Source: Pseudolysinimonas_A sp041984585
GTDB lineage: Bacteria; Actinomycetota; Actinomycetes; Actinomycetales; Microbacteriaceae
Length of the DNA: 64,000 nt
Reading direction: 5' to 3'
NCBI GenBank assembly: GCA_041984585.1
Contig: JBHIXX010000005.1
Span: 1-64,000 of the forward strand
Position numbers and translations under genes: made by a program. Below, in pieces: positions 1 through 7,831 of the stretch. The notes under the pieces were generated by a model. That model saw only the letters and a list, made by a program, of their open reading frames with translations, was not told where the DNA came from and made no database searches. Position 1 is the stretch's first letter. Every line of letters begins with the position of its first letter.

Positions 1-495
1 GGCCTCGGGGTCGGGCGTCGCCGCCACGGTGAAGTCGGCCGGGTCGGCGACGTACCCCAGGTCGATCGGCTGGAGCAGGTCGAGGGCGTCGACCTCGGCC
101 AGGGCGCCCGGGTCGGCGTCGGCGTAGGCGAGCAGGAACACCTCGTTCTCGGCGGCCTCCAGCCGGGACAGCCACGCCGTGGCCGACTCCGGCGCCGACG
201 AGCCGAGCAGACGGATCGACGCGGGGATCATCGGGTCGAGCGCGATGGTCGCGAGCGGGGTGGCGGTCAGTTCGGCGAGCTGCCGGGTGAGCTGTCCGGC
301 CGGCGCCGTGGCGGCTTCCAGGGTGGCGGCGTCGAGCACCCCGGAGTCGTCCGGTGTCAGGGTGAGCGGGGCGACCAGGGTCACGGTGGCGGGGGTCGCC
401 GCGGCGGCCGGCGGGGACGCGACCGCCAACGGCAGCGCGGCGAGGGTCGCGGCCACGCCGACGGCGAAGGCGGCCCGCGGGCGCGAGAGCGGCAC
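1..495 (-). CDS. DUF6049 family secreted/membrane protein, N-terminal part (runs off left edge)
   Basis: Only the first 165 codons are inside the window. The GTG start at 495 is followed by MPLSRPRAAFAVGVAATLAA and further Ala/Val/Leu residues ending in an Ala-rich SPPAAAA stretch, which reads as a Sec signal peptide of about 35 residues. The mature part begins VTLVAPLTLTPDDSGVLDA and continues with a region about a 'default' value range. This start and the divergent position next to cca match the actinobacterial DUF6049 family, usually found between cca and murJ. Its function is not known, though the murJ linkage hints at the cell envelope. A TAAGCT hexamer lies 6 nt before the GTG, so the mRNA is probably leaderless. 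Family assignment is moderately sure; the rest of the protein cannot be seen. Confidence 0.7.
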   Translation of the reverse strand, partial: MPLSRPRAAFAVGVAATLAALPLAVASPPAAAATPATVTLVAPLTLTPDDSGVLDAATLEAATAPAGQLTRQLAELTATPLATIALDPMIPASIRLLGSSAPESATAWLSRLEAAENEVFLLAYADADPGALAEVDALDLLQPIDLGYVADPADFTVAATPDPEA

Positions 496-519
496 GCCCC
501 GAGCTTAGACGCGCACCGC
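496..519. promoter_or_regulatory. Divergent promoter with overlapping -10 elements between DUF6049 and cca
   Basis: Only 24 bases separate the two start codons. On the minus strand TAAGCT (507–502) lies 6 nt before the GTG at 495. On the plus strand TAGACG (506–511) lies 8 nt before the GTG at 520. The two hexamers share bases 506–507, so RNA polymerase could probably serve only one direction at a time. This is inferred from motif spacing. Confidence 0.45.
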
Positions 520-1971
520 GTGCACGCCCTCGACCGGGATGATGGGGGGATGCTGAGTGTCGCCGAGGCCGTGGAGCGGCTGCGCGGAATCGCCGGGCAG
601 CCGGCCGTCTCCGCCGTCGCGCGTCGGTTCGCCGACGCCGGGCACGAGCTCGCACTGGTCGGCGGACCCGTGCGCGACGCCTTCCTCGGTCGCACCGTGT
701 CGGACCTCGACCTCACCACCGACGCCGACCCCGAACGCATCCTCGACCTGGTGCTCCCCGTCGCCGACGCGCACTGGGACGTCGGGCGCGCGTTCGGCAC
801 GATCGGGCTGCGCATCGGCGACGCGATGATGGAGATCACCACCTACCGCTCCGACGCCTACGACGGCGCGAGCCGCAAGCCGGTGGTGGCGTTCGGCACC
901 GACCTCGAGGGCGACCTGGTGCGGCGCGACTTCACGGTGAACGCGATGGCGCTGCGCCTGCCCGACCAGGTGCTGGTCGACCCGAGCGGCGGCCTCGACG
1001 ACCTGCTCGCGCGGCGGCTGCGCACCCCCGCCGCGCCGGAGGTGTCGTTCGGCGACGATCCGCTGCGGATGATGCGGGCCGCGCGGTTCGCCGCCCAGCT
1101 CGGGTTCGAGCTCGACCCCGTCGCGCTCGACGCCGCCCAGGCGATGGCCGACCGGATCGCGATCGTCTCGGCCGAGCGGGTGGCCGACGAGCTGCGCAAG
1201 CTGCTGCTCGCCGACGACCCGGTGGCCGGCATCCGGCTGCTCGTCGACAGCGGGATCGCCGACCAGGTGCTGCCCGAGGTGCCGGCCCTGCGGCTCGAGA
1301 TCGACGAGCACGCCCACCACAAGGACGTCTACGAGCACTCGCTCACCGCGCTCGAGCGGGCGATCGCGCTCGAGCGCGATCGCGGACACGCGCCCGACCT
1401 GGTGCTGCGGATGGCGGTGCTGCTGCACGACATCGGCAAGCCCGCGACCCGGCAGATCGAGCCGAGCGGCGCGGTCACGTTCCACCACCACGACGTGCTC
1501 GGATCGCGGCTCGCCACCAAGCGCCTGCGCGCCCTCAAGTTCGACAAGGACACCATCACCGCCGTCGCCGACCTGGTGCGCCTGCACCTGCGCTTCTTCG
1601 GCTACGCGGATGCCGCCTGGACCGACTCGGCGGTGCGACGTTACGTGCGCGACGCCGGCGACCAGCTCGAGCGGCTGCATATCCTCTCCCGCGCCGACGT
1701 CACCACCCGCAACCGCCGCAAGGCGCACCGGCTGGCGGCCGCGTACGACGACCTCGAGCAGCGCATCGCGGCGCTCGCCGAGCAGGAGGAGCTGGACGCC
1801 CTGCGCCCCGACCTCGACGGCGAACAGATCATGGCGATCCTCGGCATCCGTCCCGGGCGCGAGGTGGGCGAGGCCTACCGCTTCCTGCTCGACCAGCGCA
1901 TCGAGGACGGCCCGCTCGGGCCCGAGGAGGCCGAGCGACGGCTTCGGGAGTGGTGGAGCGCGCGCTCCTGA
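520..1971 (+). CDS. cca: CCA tRNA nucleotidyltransferase
   Basis: This enzyme adds or repairs the 3'-CCA end of tRNAs in the cytoplasm. The 483-residue protein has the class II nucleotidyltransferase head near residues 46–75 (LVGGPVRDAFLGRTVSDLDL, carrying the two metal-binding Asp residues) and the RRDFTVNAMAL motif. A tRNA-binding helical region follows, and then an HD-type domain with LLHDIGKPATR around residue 300. The length matches actinobacterial homologues, which commonly carry this HD domain. GTG 520 was chosen because of the TAGACG hexamer upstream; ATG 550 is in frame and would shorten the protein by ten residues. It is transcribed divergently from the DUF6049 gene and ends about 100 bases before rpsF. 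Confidence 0.95.
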   Translation: MHALDRDDGGMLSVAEAVERLRGIAGQPAVSAVARRFADAGHELALVGGPVRDAFLGRTVSDLDLTTDADPERILDLVLPVADAHWDVGRAFGTIGLRIGDAMMEITTYRSDAYDGASRKPVVAFGTDLEGDLVRRDFTVNAMALRLPDQVLVDPSGGLDDLLARRLRTPAAPEVSFGDDPLRMMRAARFAAQLGFELDPVALDAAQAMADRIAIVSAERVADELRKLLLADDPVAGIRLLVDSGIADQVLPEVPALRLEIDEHAHHKDVYEHSLTALERAIALERDRGHAPDLVLRMAVLLHDIGKPATRQIEPSGAVTFHHHDVLGSRLATKRLRALKFDKDTITAVADLVRLHLRFFGYADAAWTDSAVRRYVRDAGDQLERLHILSRADVTTRNRRKAHRLAAAYDDLEQRIAALAEQEELDALRPDLDGEQIMAILGIRPGREVGEAYRFLLDQRIEDGPLGPEEAERRLREWWSARS

Positions 1972-1973
1972 TC

Positions 1974-2070
1974 TACACTCGACAGGTTGCCCGCGCGCCG
2001 TCGGCGCGGTCGGGCACGATGCACTGAACCTCCTGCTGCGGAACGACCGCAGCCGCAAGACCAGAGGAGG
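1974..2070 (+). promoter_or_regulatory. Promoter, leader hairpin and RBS of the rpsF operon
   Basis: TACACT at 1974–1979 is a likely -10 box. It is followed by an inverted repeat at 1988–2015 (outer arms TGCCCG and CGGGCA, inner arms GCGCC and GGCGC). The leader ends in a strong AGGAGG ribosome site at 2064–2069 before the ATG at 2078. Leaders of rpsF operons in other bacteria can bind the S6:S18 pair for feedback control; whether this hairpin does so is not shown by the sequence. Confidence 0.45.
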
Positions 2071-2077
2071 TGGGTTC

Positions 2078-2467
2078 ATGACGCATCAGTACGAGTTGAT
2101 GGTGATCCTCGATCCTGAGATCGACGAGCGCACCGTCGCCCCGAGTCTCGACAAGTTCCTCGGCGTGATCACGTCGGACGGGGGCTCCGTCGAGAACGTC
2201 GACATCTGGGGCCGCCGCCGTCTCGCCTACGAGATCAAGAAGAAGTCCGAGGGCATCTACGCCGTCGTCAACTTCACCGCGACCTCCGCCGCGACGCAGG
2301 AGCTCGACCGCCAGCTGAAGCTCAGCGAGGCCGTGCTCCGCACCAAGGTGCTCCGCGCCGAGGAGGCCGTCGCGCGCCTCGCCGCGCACCAGGCCGCCGA
2401 GGCGAAGAAGGCCGAGCGCGCCGCGAAGGCGCCGAAGGCCCCCGCCAAGGACAAGGACGCGGAGTAA
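2078..2467 (+). CDS. rpsF: 30S ribosomal protein S6
   Basis: S6 is a small-subunit protein that binds 16S rRNA as a partner of S18. The 129-residue product opens with HQYELMVILDPEIDERTV and has the conserved WGRRRLAYEIKKKSEGIYAV segment, both diagnostic. The C-terminus carries an Ala/Lys-rich tail (KAERAAKAPKAPAKDKDAE) longer than in E. coli but common in actinobacteria. A strong AGGAGG site fixes the start. It is the first gene of an operon with ssb, rpsR and rplI, with only two bases between its stop and the ssb start, so the two are probably translated together. Confidence 0.98.
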   Translation: MTHQYELMVILDPEIDERTVAPSLDKFLGVITSDGGSVENVDIWGRRRLAYEIKKKSEGIYAVVNFTATSAATQELDRQLKLSEAVLRTKVLRAEEAVARLAAHQAAEAKKAERAAKAPKAPAKDKDAE

Positions 2468-2469
2468 CC

Positions 2470-2979
2470 ATGGCCGGCGACACGATCATCACCGTGGTGG
2501 GCAACCTCACCGCGGACCCCGAGCTGCGCTACACCCAGAACGGTCTCGCCGTCGCCAACTTCACCATCGCGTCGACGCCGCGGACCTTCGACCGGGCGGC
2601 GAACGAGTGGAAGGATGGCGAAGCGCTGTTCCTCCGCGCGTCGTGCTGGCGGGACTTCGCCGAGCACGTGGCCGGCTCGCTCACCAAGGGCAGCCGGGTC
2701 ATCGCCCAGGGGCGGCTCAAGCAGCGCTCCTACCAGGACCGCGACGGCAACAACCGCACCGCGATCGAGCTCGAGGTCGACGAGATCGGCCCGAGCCTCC
2801 GCTACGCGACCGCGCAGGTCACCCGCACCTCCGGGGGCGGCGGCCGGCAGCAGGTCTCCGGCGGATCCACCGGATCCGACGACGCCTGGGCGACGCCCGG
2901 CGGCTCGTCGGGATCGTCCGGCGGCGGTGACGACGTCTGGGGCGCCCCCGGCGGGTACTCCGACGAGACCCCTTTCTGA
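2470..2979 (+). CDS. ssb: Single-stranded DNA-binding protein
   Basis: SSB coats single-stranded DNA during replication, repair and recombination and recruits partner proteins through its C-terminal tail. Residues 1–115 form the OB fold (ITVVGNLTADPELRYTQNG at the start, then ALFLRASCWRDFAEHVA). A Gly/Ser-rich linker follows, and the protein ends in the acidic-hydrophobic tip DETPF, a variant of the usual DDDIPF. Its length of 169 residues is typical of actinobacteria. It lies between rpsF and rpsR, the standard bacterial arrangement, and is co-transcribed with them. Confidence 0.97.
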   Translation: MAGDTIITVVGNLTADPELRYTQNGLAVANFTIASTPRTFDRAANEWKDGEALFLRASCWRDFAEHVAGSLTKGSRVIAQGRLKQRSYQDRDGNNRTAIELEVDEIGPSLRYATAQVTRTSGGGGRQQVSGGSTGSDDAWATPGGSSGSSGGGDDVWGAPGGYSDETPF

Positions 2980-3013
2980 TCTGAACAACCCATTCGAGGA
3001 CTGAAGAACACAC

Positions 3014-3271
3014 ATGGCTGGTAAGAGCAGCGGCGATCGCCGCAAGCGCGGACCCAAGGGCGGCAAGGGCGGGGCTCCCGCGAAGTCCGTCAAGGTCGGC
3101 GTCATCGACTACAAGGACGTCGCGACCCTGCGCAAGTTCATCTCCGAGCGCGGAAAGATCCGCGCCCGTCGCATCACCGGTGTCTCGGTGCAGGAGCAGC
3201 GGCTCATCGCCCGCGCGGTCAAGAACGCGCGCGAGATGGCCCTCCTCCCGTACGCGGGCGCGGGTCGTTAA
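3014..3271 (+). CDS. rpsR: 30S ribosomal protein S18
   Basis: S18 sits beside S6 on the platform of the small subunit. The 85-residue protein has the basic N-terminus typical of the family, the core VIDYKDVATLRKFISERGKI, and the end RAVKNAREMALLPY. There is no Cys pair near the N-terminus (GKSSGDRRKRGPKGGKGG), so this is the zinc-free form. It is the third gene of the rpsF operon, 34 bases after ssb and 16 bases before rplI. Confidence 0.97.
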   Translation: MAGKSSGDRRKRGPKGGKGGAPAKSVKVGVIDYKDVATLRKFISERGKIRARRITGVSVQEQRLIARAVKNAREMALLPYAGAGR

Positions 3272-3287
3272 GGAAAGGGGACGAGAG

Positions 3288-3740
3288 ATGTCGAAGCTCA
3301 TCCTCACCTCCGAGGTCTCCGGCCTCGGCTCGGCCGGTGACGTCGTCGAGGTCAAGAACGGGTACGCCCGCAACTACCTCATCCCGCAGGGCTACGCGGT
3401 CGTCTGGACCCGCGGCGCCGAGAAGCAGATCGAGCAGCTGCGGTCGGCGCGCGACGCGCGCGACGCCGCCACGCTCGAGGAGGCCCAGGCCGCCAAGGCG
3501 AAGCTCGAGGAGACGCCGGTGCGTCTCACCGTGACGGCGGGCCGCGAAGGTCGCCTGTTCGGCTCGGTCACCACGGCGCACATCGCGGATGCCGTCGCGG
3601 CCGCTGGTCTCGGCGACGTCGACAAGCGCAGCATCGAGATCGGCTCGCCGATCAAGTCGGTCGGCCGCCACGAGGCGACCGCCCGCCTGCGCGAGGACGT
3701 CGTCGCGGCGCTCACCATCGAGGTCGTCGCGGCCAAGTAG
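3288..3740 (+). CDS. rplI: 50S ribosomal protein L9
   Basis: L9 binds 23S rRNA near the L1 stalk and helps to limit frameshifting. The 150-residue product starts SKLILTSEVSGLGSAGDVVE, includes the signature GYARNYLIPQGYAV, and has the long connecting helix (residues about 41–75) before the C-terminal rRNA-binding domain (GRLFGSVTTAHIADAV). ATG 3288 is preceded by a purine-rich stretch with GGGGACGAGAG. It is the last gene of the rpsF operon and is followed at once by a terminator. Confidence 0.97.
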   Translation: MSKLILTSEVSGLGSAGDVVEVKNGYARNYLIPQGYAVVWTRGAEKQIEQLRSARDARDAATLEEAQAAKAKLEETPVRLTVTAGREGRLFGSVTTAHIADAVAAAGLGDVDKRSIEIGSPIKSVGRHEATARLREDVVAALTIEVVAAK

Positions 3741-3755
3741 TCGCCCCGATCGACC

Positions 3756-3790
3756 GGACGGCGCACCCCTCGCGGGGGGTGCGCCGTCCG
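3756..3790 (+). terminator. Rho-independent terminator after rplI
   Basis: A near-perfect stem pairs GGACGGCGCACCCC (3756–3769) with GGGGTGCGCCGTCC (3777–3790). It is followed by the T-containing stretch GTCGTTTCTCC. It closes the rpsF-ssb-rpsR-rplI operon. Confidence 0.85.
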
Positions 3791-4148
3791 TCGTTTCTCC
3801 CCGATTCCGTCCACAGGAACGGCTCCGACGACGAACCCTCAACCCCCACCTCAGGGAACTTCCCACCCACAGGCTGGGGATGGGGAAATCCCTGGTCAGG
3901 GTGTCGAACGGTCGGGAATCCACCTGGTTATCCCCACTACTGTCCCCAGGTTCTTCACATCGGCTCCGGCGTTTCGCCCCCGGATTCCACAGATCTATCC
4001 ACAGGGGGACTTGTCCGCCCCGACGGGGCGTCCCTAGCGTGACGGAGGTCGCCGGCGGTCGGCGACTCCGCGCATCCGCCCGCGGTCCGGCAGGTCGTCC
4101 GGGCCGATGTCGGCGCGCGTGCGTATCGTGACCCGGGGAAGGACGGCC
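3791..4148 (+). promoter_or_regulatory. Long leader upstream of dnaB with DnaA-box-like words
   Basis: This is the only gene-free stretch longer than 300 bases in the window. It is visibly less GC-rich than its surroundings and holds several words close to the DnaA box TTATCCACA: CCGTCCACA (3807–3815), TTATCCCCA (3928–3936, one mismatch) and CTATCCACA (3995–4003, one mismatch). Other CCACAG-type words lie between them. No open frame with coding character is seen. The sequence supports possible DnaA binding before dnaB; an origin is not claimed, because boxes are few and no AT-rich unwinding element is visible. Confidence 0.4.
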
Positions 4149-5525
4149 ATGTCGATCGCGCACCTGGGACTCGCCGGCGAGCAGCGCGACTCCGCACCCG
4201 GATCCGAGCGCGTCCCCCCGCACGATCTGCTCGCCGAGCAGAGCGCCCTCGGCGGCATGCTGCTGAGCAAGGACGCCGTCGCCGACGTGATGGAGACCGT
4301 CAACGCCGACGACTTCTACATCCCCAAGCACGAGGTCGTGTTCCGCGCGGTGCACGACCTCTACGCCCGCGGCGAGCCGACCGACGTGATCGCCGTCACC
4401 GACGAGCTGACCAAGACCGGGTCGGTGCAGCGCGCGGGAGGCGCCGAGTACCTGCACACCCTCACCGGCATCGTGCCGACCGCCGCGAACGCCGGCTACT
4501 ACGCCTCGATCGTCGCCGAGAAGGCGGTGCTGCGCCGCCTGGTCGAAGCGGGCACCCGCATCGTGCAGATGGGCTACGCGAGCGAGGGCGAGGTCACCGA
4601 CCTCGTCAACCACGCGCAGGCCGAGATCTACAACGTCACCGGCGGTAACGAGGCCGAAGACTTCGTCGCCCTCGTCGACGTGCTCGAGGACACGGTCAAC
4701 GAGATCGAGGTCAACGGCGGCCGCGACGGCGAGATGGCGGGCGTGCCCACCGGCTTCCGCGAGCTCGACGACGTGACCAACGGTCTGCATCCGGGGCAGC
4801 TGATCATCATCGCCGCCCGACCCGGCCTCGGGAAGTCGACGCTCGCGCTCGACTTCGCCCGCCACGCGGCGGTGTCGGCCCGCGAGCCGGCGATCTTCTT
4901 CTCGCTCGAGATGGGGCGCAACGAGATCGCCACCCGTCTGCTCGCCGCCGAGACGTCGATCCCGATGAACACCCTGCGCCGCGGCGACCTCGACCAGCGC
5001 GACTGGGACCGCATCGCGATCGCCCGCAGCCGGGTGATCGCCGACGCGCCGCTCTACATCGACGACAGCCCGAACATGACGCTGGTCGAGATCCGCGCCA
5101 AGTGCCGCCGACTCAGCCAGCGCTCCGGCCTGAAGCTGATCGTCATCGACTACCTGCAGCTGATGACCTCCGGCAAGAAGGTCGAGTCGCGTCAGCAAGA
5201 GGTCAGCGAGTTCTCGCGGGCGCTCAAGCTGCTGGCCAAAGAGCTGCAGGTGCCGGTCGTGGCGCTCTCGCAGCTGAACCGAAACAGTGAGCAGCGCTCC
5301 GACAAGCGGCCGGCGCTCGCCGACCTCCGCGAGTCGGGATCGCTCGAGCAGGACGCCGACATGGTGATCCTGCTGCACCGCGACGACGCCTTCGAGCGCG
5401 ACGCCCCGCCGACCGGCGAGGCCGACCTGATCATCGCCAAGCACCGCAACGGTCCGACCAAGACCATCAAGGTGGCGTTCTCGGGCATGCACTCGCGGTT
5501 CAGCGACATGGCGCCCTCCGCCTGA
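4149..5525 (+). CDS. dnaB: Replicative DNA helicase DnaB
   Basis: DnaB is the ring-shaped helicase that unwinds DNA at the replication fork. The 458-residue protein has the N-terminal collar domain (DLLAEQSALGGMLLSKDAV), a linker helix, and the RecA-like motor. The Walker A motif is ARPGLGKST with Lys229, and LKLIVIDYLQLM serves as Walker B. The C-terminal motif SRFSDM is also present. There is no intein in the motor domain, although inteins are common in actinobacterial dnaB genes. ATG 4149 was chosen because GGGGAAGGA stands just upstream; an in-frame ATG at 4107 is possible but lacks support. It lies downstream of the L9 terminator with its own leader. Confidence 0.97.
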   Translation: MSIAHLGLAGEQRDSAPGSERVPPHDLLAEQSALGGMLLSKDAVADVMETVNADDFYIPKHEVVFRAVHDLYARGEPTDVIAVTDELTKTGSVQRAGGAEYLHTLTGIVPTAANAGYYASIVAEKAVLRRLVEAGTRIVQMGYASEGEVTDLVNHAQAEIYNVTGGNEAEDFVALVDVLEDTVNEIEVNGGRDGEMAGVPTGFRELDDVTNGLHPGQLIIIAARPGLGKSTLALDFARHAAVSAREPAIFFSLEMGRNEIATRLLAAETSIPMNTLRRGDLDQRDWDRIAIARSRVIADAPLYIDDSPNMTLVEIRAKCRRLSQRSGLKLIVIDYLQLMTSGKKVESRQQEVSEFSRALKLLAKELQVPVVALSQLNRNSEQRSDKRPALADLRESGSLEQDADMVILLHRDDAFERDAPPTGEADLIIAKHRNGPTKTIKVAFSGMHSRFSDMAPSA

Positions 5526-5584
5526 CCGTGAACCCGGTCTCCGGGCTCCGCGCCACCGGCCGGAGAGCATCCGGATGCGCGACC

Positions 5585-5597
5585 TAGACTGGACGCC
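5585..5597 (+). promoter_or_regulatory. Leaderless promoter (-10 TAGACT)
   Basis: TAGACT at 5585–5590 stands 7 nt before the GTG start at 5598. With that spacing, transcription would begin at or next to the start codon. This is one of the clearest cases of the pattern seen across the window. Confidence 0.55.
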
Positions 5598-6203
5598 GTG
5601 CCCGACTCAGCTCCATCCCCCGCGATCGCGGGCACGTCGTGGGCCGCGGTGCCGATTCGTGCGGCGCTCGCCCTGATCCTCGGCGTCGCGATCACCCTCT
5701 CCCCCGAGCACGGGGCGACCTTCGGGCTCATCGCGCTCGCCGCATTCGCGCTTCCGGCCGGCGCCCTCGGCCTGGCGTCCGCGCTGCGCGGCGCCGACCG
5801 CGGCCTGCCCCGCGCCCTGCTGCTCGTCCACGGCGGGCTCACCCTCGCCGCGGGAATCGCGGCCGCCGCGCTCATCGGCACCGGCGTGGTGCCGCTGATG
5901 GTCGTCGTCGTCGCCTGGGCGCTCGCCACCGGGGTGGTCGAGATCGCGCTCGGCGCGCTGCACCGCGACCCGCTGAGCCGCGACCGCGTCATCGTCGGCG
6001 GGGCATCGGTTCTGCTCGGCCTCGCGGTGCTGCTCGTGCCGGCCGATCTCGCTCAGGCGGTCGCCGGGGAGAACGGCTCCGCCGGGGTGCTCACTGCATC
6101 CGTCGTGGTCACCGGAGCGCTCGGCGCCTGGGCCGTCGTGGCCGGCGTCGTGCTCGCCATCGCGGCCGTCACCATCCGCACCCCGCGGGCGGTGACCCCG
6201 TGA
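5598..6203 (+). CDS. Multi-pass membrane protein (DUF308/HdeD-like topology)
   Basis: The 201-residue protein has about six hydrophobic segments, for example around residues 20–38 (AALALILGVAITL), 45–62, 75–92, 97–115, 132–148 and 165–190. There are short loops and no recognisable catalytic motif. The pattern of three helix pairs resembles DUF308/HdeD-type membrane proteins, but the match is by topology only. Its start is set by the TAGACT hexamer 7 nt upstream. Its stop overlaps the start of the next small membrane protein, so the two are probably translated together and may act together. Function is unknown. Confidence 0.6.
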   Translation: MPDSAPSPAIAGTSWAAVPIRAALALILGVAITLSPEHGATFGLIALAAFALPAGALGLASALRGADRGLPRALLLVHGGLTLAAGIAAAALIGTGVVPLMVVVVAWALATGVVEIALGALHRDPLSRDRVIVGGASVLLGLAVLLVPADLAQAVAGENGSAGVLTASVVVTGALGAWAVVAGVVLAIAAVTIRTPRAVTP

Positions 6204-6436
6204 CCGCGCCGTCGCGCCGCGACCGCACCCGCCCGCTCGAGCTGCTCGGGATCGCCGCGGTGGTCGCCGTCTTCGTGGGGCTGTGCGTGCTGTTCGCCGT
6301 GCGCGACCCGATGCTCGCCCTGGTCTTCGCCGGCGTCGCCTTCGTGGTGACCATCGTCGTGCTCGCCACCCTGGTGCTCGCGACGTCGAAAGACGTGCGC
6401 CTGCCCGACGACTCGGACGACGAGCGCGGGCACTGA
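6200..6436 (+). CDS. Small two-helix membrane protein, unknown function
   Basis: This 78-residue protein has a short basic N-terminus (TAPSRRDRTRP) and two hydrophobic helices at about residues 13–32 and 40–60. It ends in an acidic, probably cytoplasmic tail (DVRLPDDSDDERGH). The GTG start at 6200 overlaps the stop of the preceding membrane protein by four bases, which supports coexpression. I do not recognise a specific family. It ends nine bases before the end of purB, which lies on the other strand. Confidence 0.6.
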   Translation: MTAPSRRDRTRPLELLGIAAVVAVFVGLCVLFAVRDPMLALVFAGVAFVVTIVVLATLVLATSKDVRLPDDSDDERGH

Positions 6437-6445
6437 CCGCGGCGC

Positions 6446-7831
6446 CTACTCGGGCAGACGGTCGACGAGCACGCTCGCCAGGCCGGTGTAGCCGCGCGGT
6501 GTGAGCTCGCGCAGGCGCGCCTTCGCCTCGTCGCCGATGTCGAGTCCGTCGACGAACGCGCGCAGGTCGTCGGCGCCCACCCGGCGACCGCGGGTGAGCT
6601 CCTTGAGCACCGCGTACGGGTCGGCGATGGAGCTGCGGCCGGCGGCGACCTCCGCCCGGATGACGGTCTGGATGGCCTCGGCCAGCACCTCCCAGTTGCC
6701 GTCGAGGTCGGCGCCGAGCGCCTCGCGGGCGACGGCGACCTCTCCCAGTCCGCGCACGATGTTGTCGAGCGCGAGCAGCGAGTGCCCGAGCGCGACGCCG
6801 ACGTTCCGCTGGGTCGTCGAGTCGGTCAGGTCGCGCTGCATGCGACTGGTGACGAGCGTCGCCGACAGCGACGCCAGCAGGGCGCCCGAGATCTCGAGGT
6901 TGGCCTCGGCGTTCTCGAACCGGATCGGGTTGATCTTGTGCGGCATCGTCGACGAGCCGGTGGCCCCGGGCTGCGGGATCTGGGTGAGGAAGCCGAGCGA
7001 GATGTACGTCCACACGTCGGTGCAGAGGTTGTGCAGCACCCGGCCGGCGTGCGCGATCGCGTCGTAGAGCTCGGCCTGCCAGTCGTGCGGTTCGATCTGC
7101 GTGGTGAGCGGGTTCCACGACAGCCCGAGCGACGTCACGAACTCGCGCGACCACTCCGGCCAGTCGACGTCCGGATCGGCGGCGACGTGCGCCGAGAAGG
7201 TGCCGGTCGCGCCCGAGAACTTGCCGAGCGGCTCGACCGCCGCGATCCGCTCCGCCGCGCGCTCGAGGCGGGCGACGAAGACGGCGAACTCCTTGCCGAG
7301 CGTGGTCGGCGTCGCGGGCTGGCCGTGGGTGCGGGCGAGCATCGGGGTGTCGCGCTCGGCCAGCGCGATCTCGCGCAGCGCGGCGATGGCGTCGCGCAGG
7401 CGCGGCAGCCAGATCTCCTCGACCGCGGCCCGGATGGTGATGCCGTAGGCGAGGTTGTTGATGTCCTCGCTGGTGCAGGCGAAGTGGGTGAGCTCGGCGA
7501 TCGAGGTGAGGCCGAGGTCGGCGAGCTTGCGGCGCACCAGGTACTCGACCGCCTTCACGTCGTGCCGGGTGGTCGCCTCGAGCTGGGCGAGCTCGGCGAT
7601 CTCGTCGGCGCCGAACTCGGCGGCGAACCGCCGCAGCTCCCGCTCCTGCTCGGGGTCGGGCGCCTCCGTGCCGAAGGCGCCGTGCTCGGTGAGGAACAGC
7701 AGCCACTCGACCTCGACGCGCACCCGGGCCCGGTTGAGGCCGGCCTCGGAGAGGTGCTCGCCGAGCGGGGCGGCGACGGCGGCGTACCGCCCGTCGAGCG
7801 GGCTGACCGGCTGAGGGGGGAGGGGACTCAT
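6446..7831 (-). CDS. purB: Adenylosuccinate lyase
   Basis: PurB cleaves SAICAR and adenylosuccinate, releasing fumarate, in purine synthesis. The 461-residue protein begins PLPPQPVSPLDGRYAAV and carries the fumarase/aspartase signature GSSTMPHKINPIRFENAEAN, whose flexible loop holds the catalytic Ser. Other conserved segments are CTSEDINNLAYG and ARTHGQPATPTTLGKE. This is the long bacterial type, like E. coli PurB. The ATG at 7831 overlaps the stop of the upstream phosphatase gene (ATGA), so the two genes form a coupled pair. Confidence 0.96.
   Translation of the reverse strand: MSPLPPQPVSPLDGRYAAVAAPLGEHLSEAGLNRARVRVEVEWLLFLTEHGAFGTEAPDPEQERELRRFAAEFGADEIAELAQLEATTRHDVKAVEYLVRRKLADLGLTSIAELTHFACTSEDINNLAYGITIRAAVEEIWLPRLRDAIAALREIALAERDTPMLARTHGQPATPTTLGKEFAVFVARLERAAERIAAVEPLGKFSGATGTFSAHVAADPDVDWPEWSREFVTSLGLSWNPLTTQIEPHDWQAELYDAIAHAGRVLHNLCTDVWTYISLGFLTQIPQPGATGSSTMPHKINPIRFENAEANLEISGALLASLSATLVTSRMQRDLTDSTTQRNVGVALGHSLLALDNIVRGLGEVAVAREALGADLDGNWEVLAEAIQTVIRAEVAAGRSSIADPYAVLKELTRGRRVGADDLRAFVDGLDIGDEAKARLRELTPRGYTGLASVLVDRLPE

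Noticed and set aside
3791..4148. Chromosomal origin of replication
   Set aside because: Only a few degenerate DnaA-like words are present, and no dnaA/dnaN genes or AT-rich unwinding region is visible.
3219..5570. A 783-codon minus-strand open frame across rplI and dnaB
   Set aside because: It covers two unmistakable genes on the other strand plus a terminator and leader, and has no family motif.
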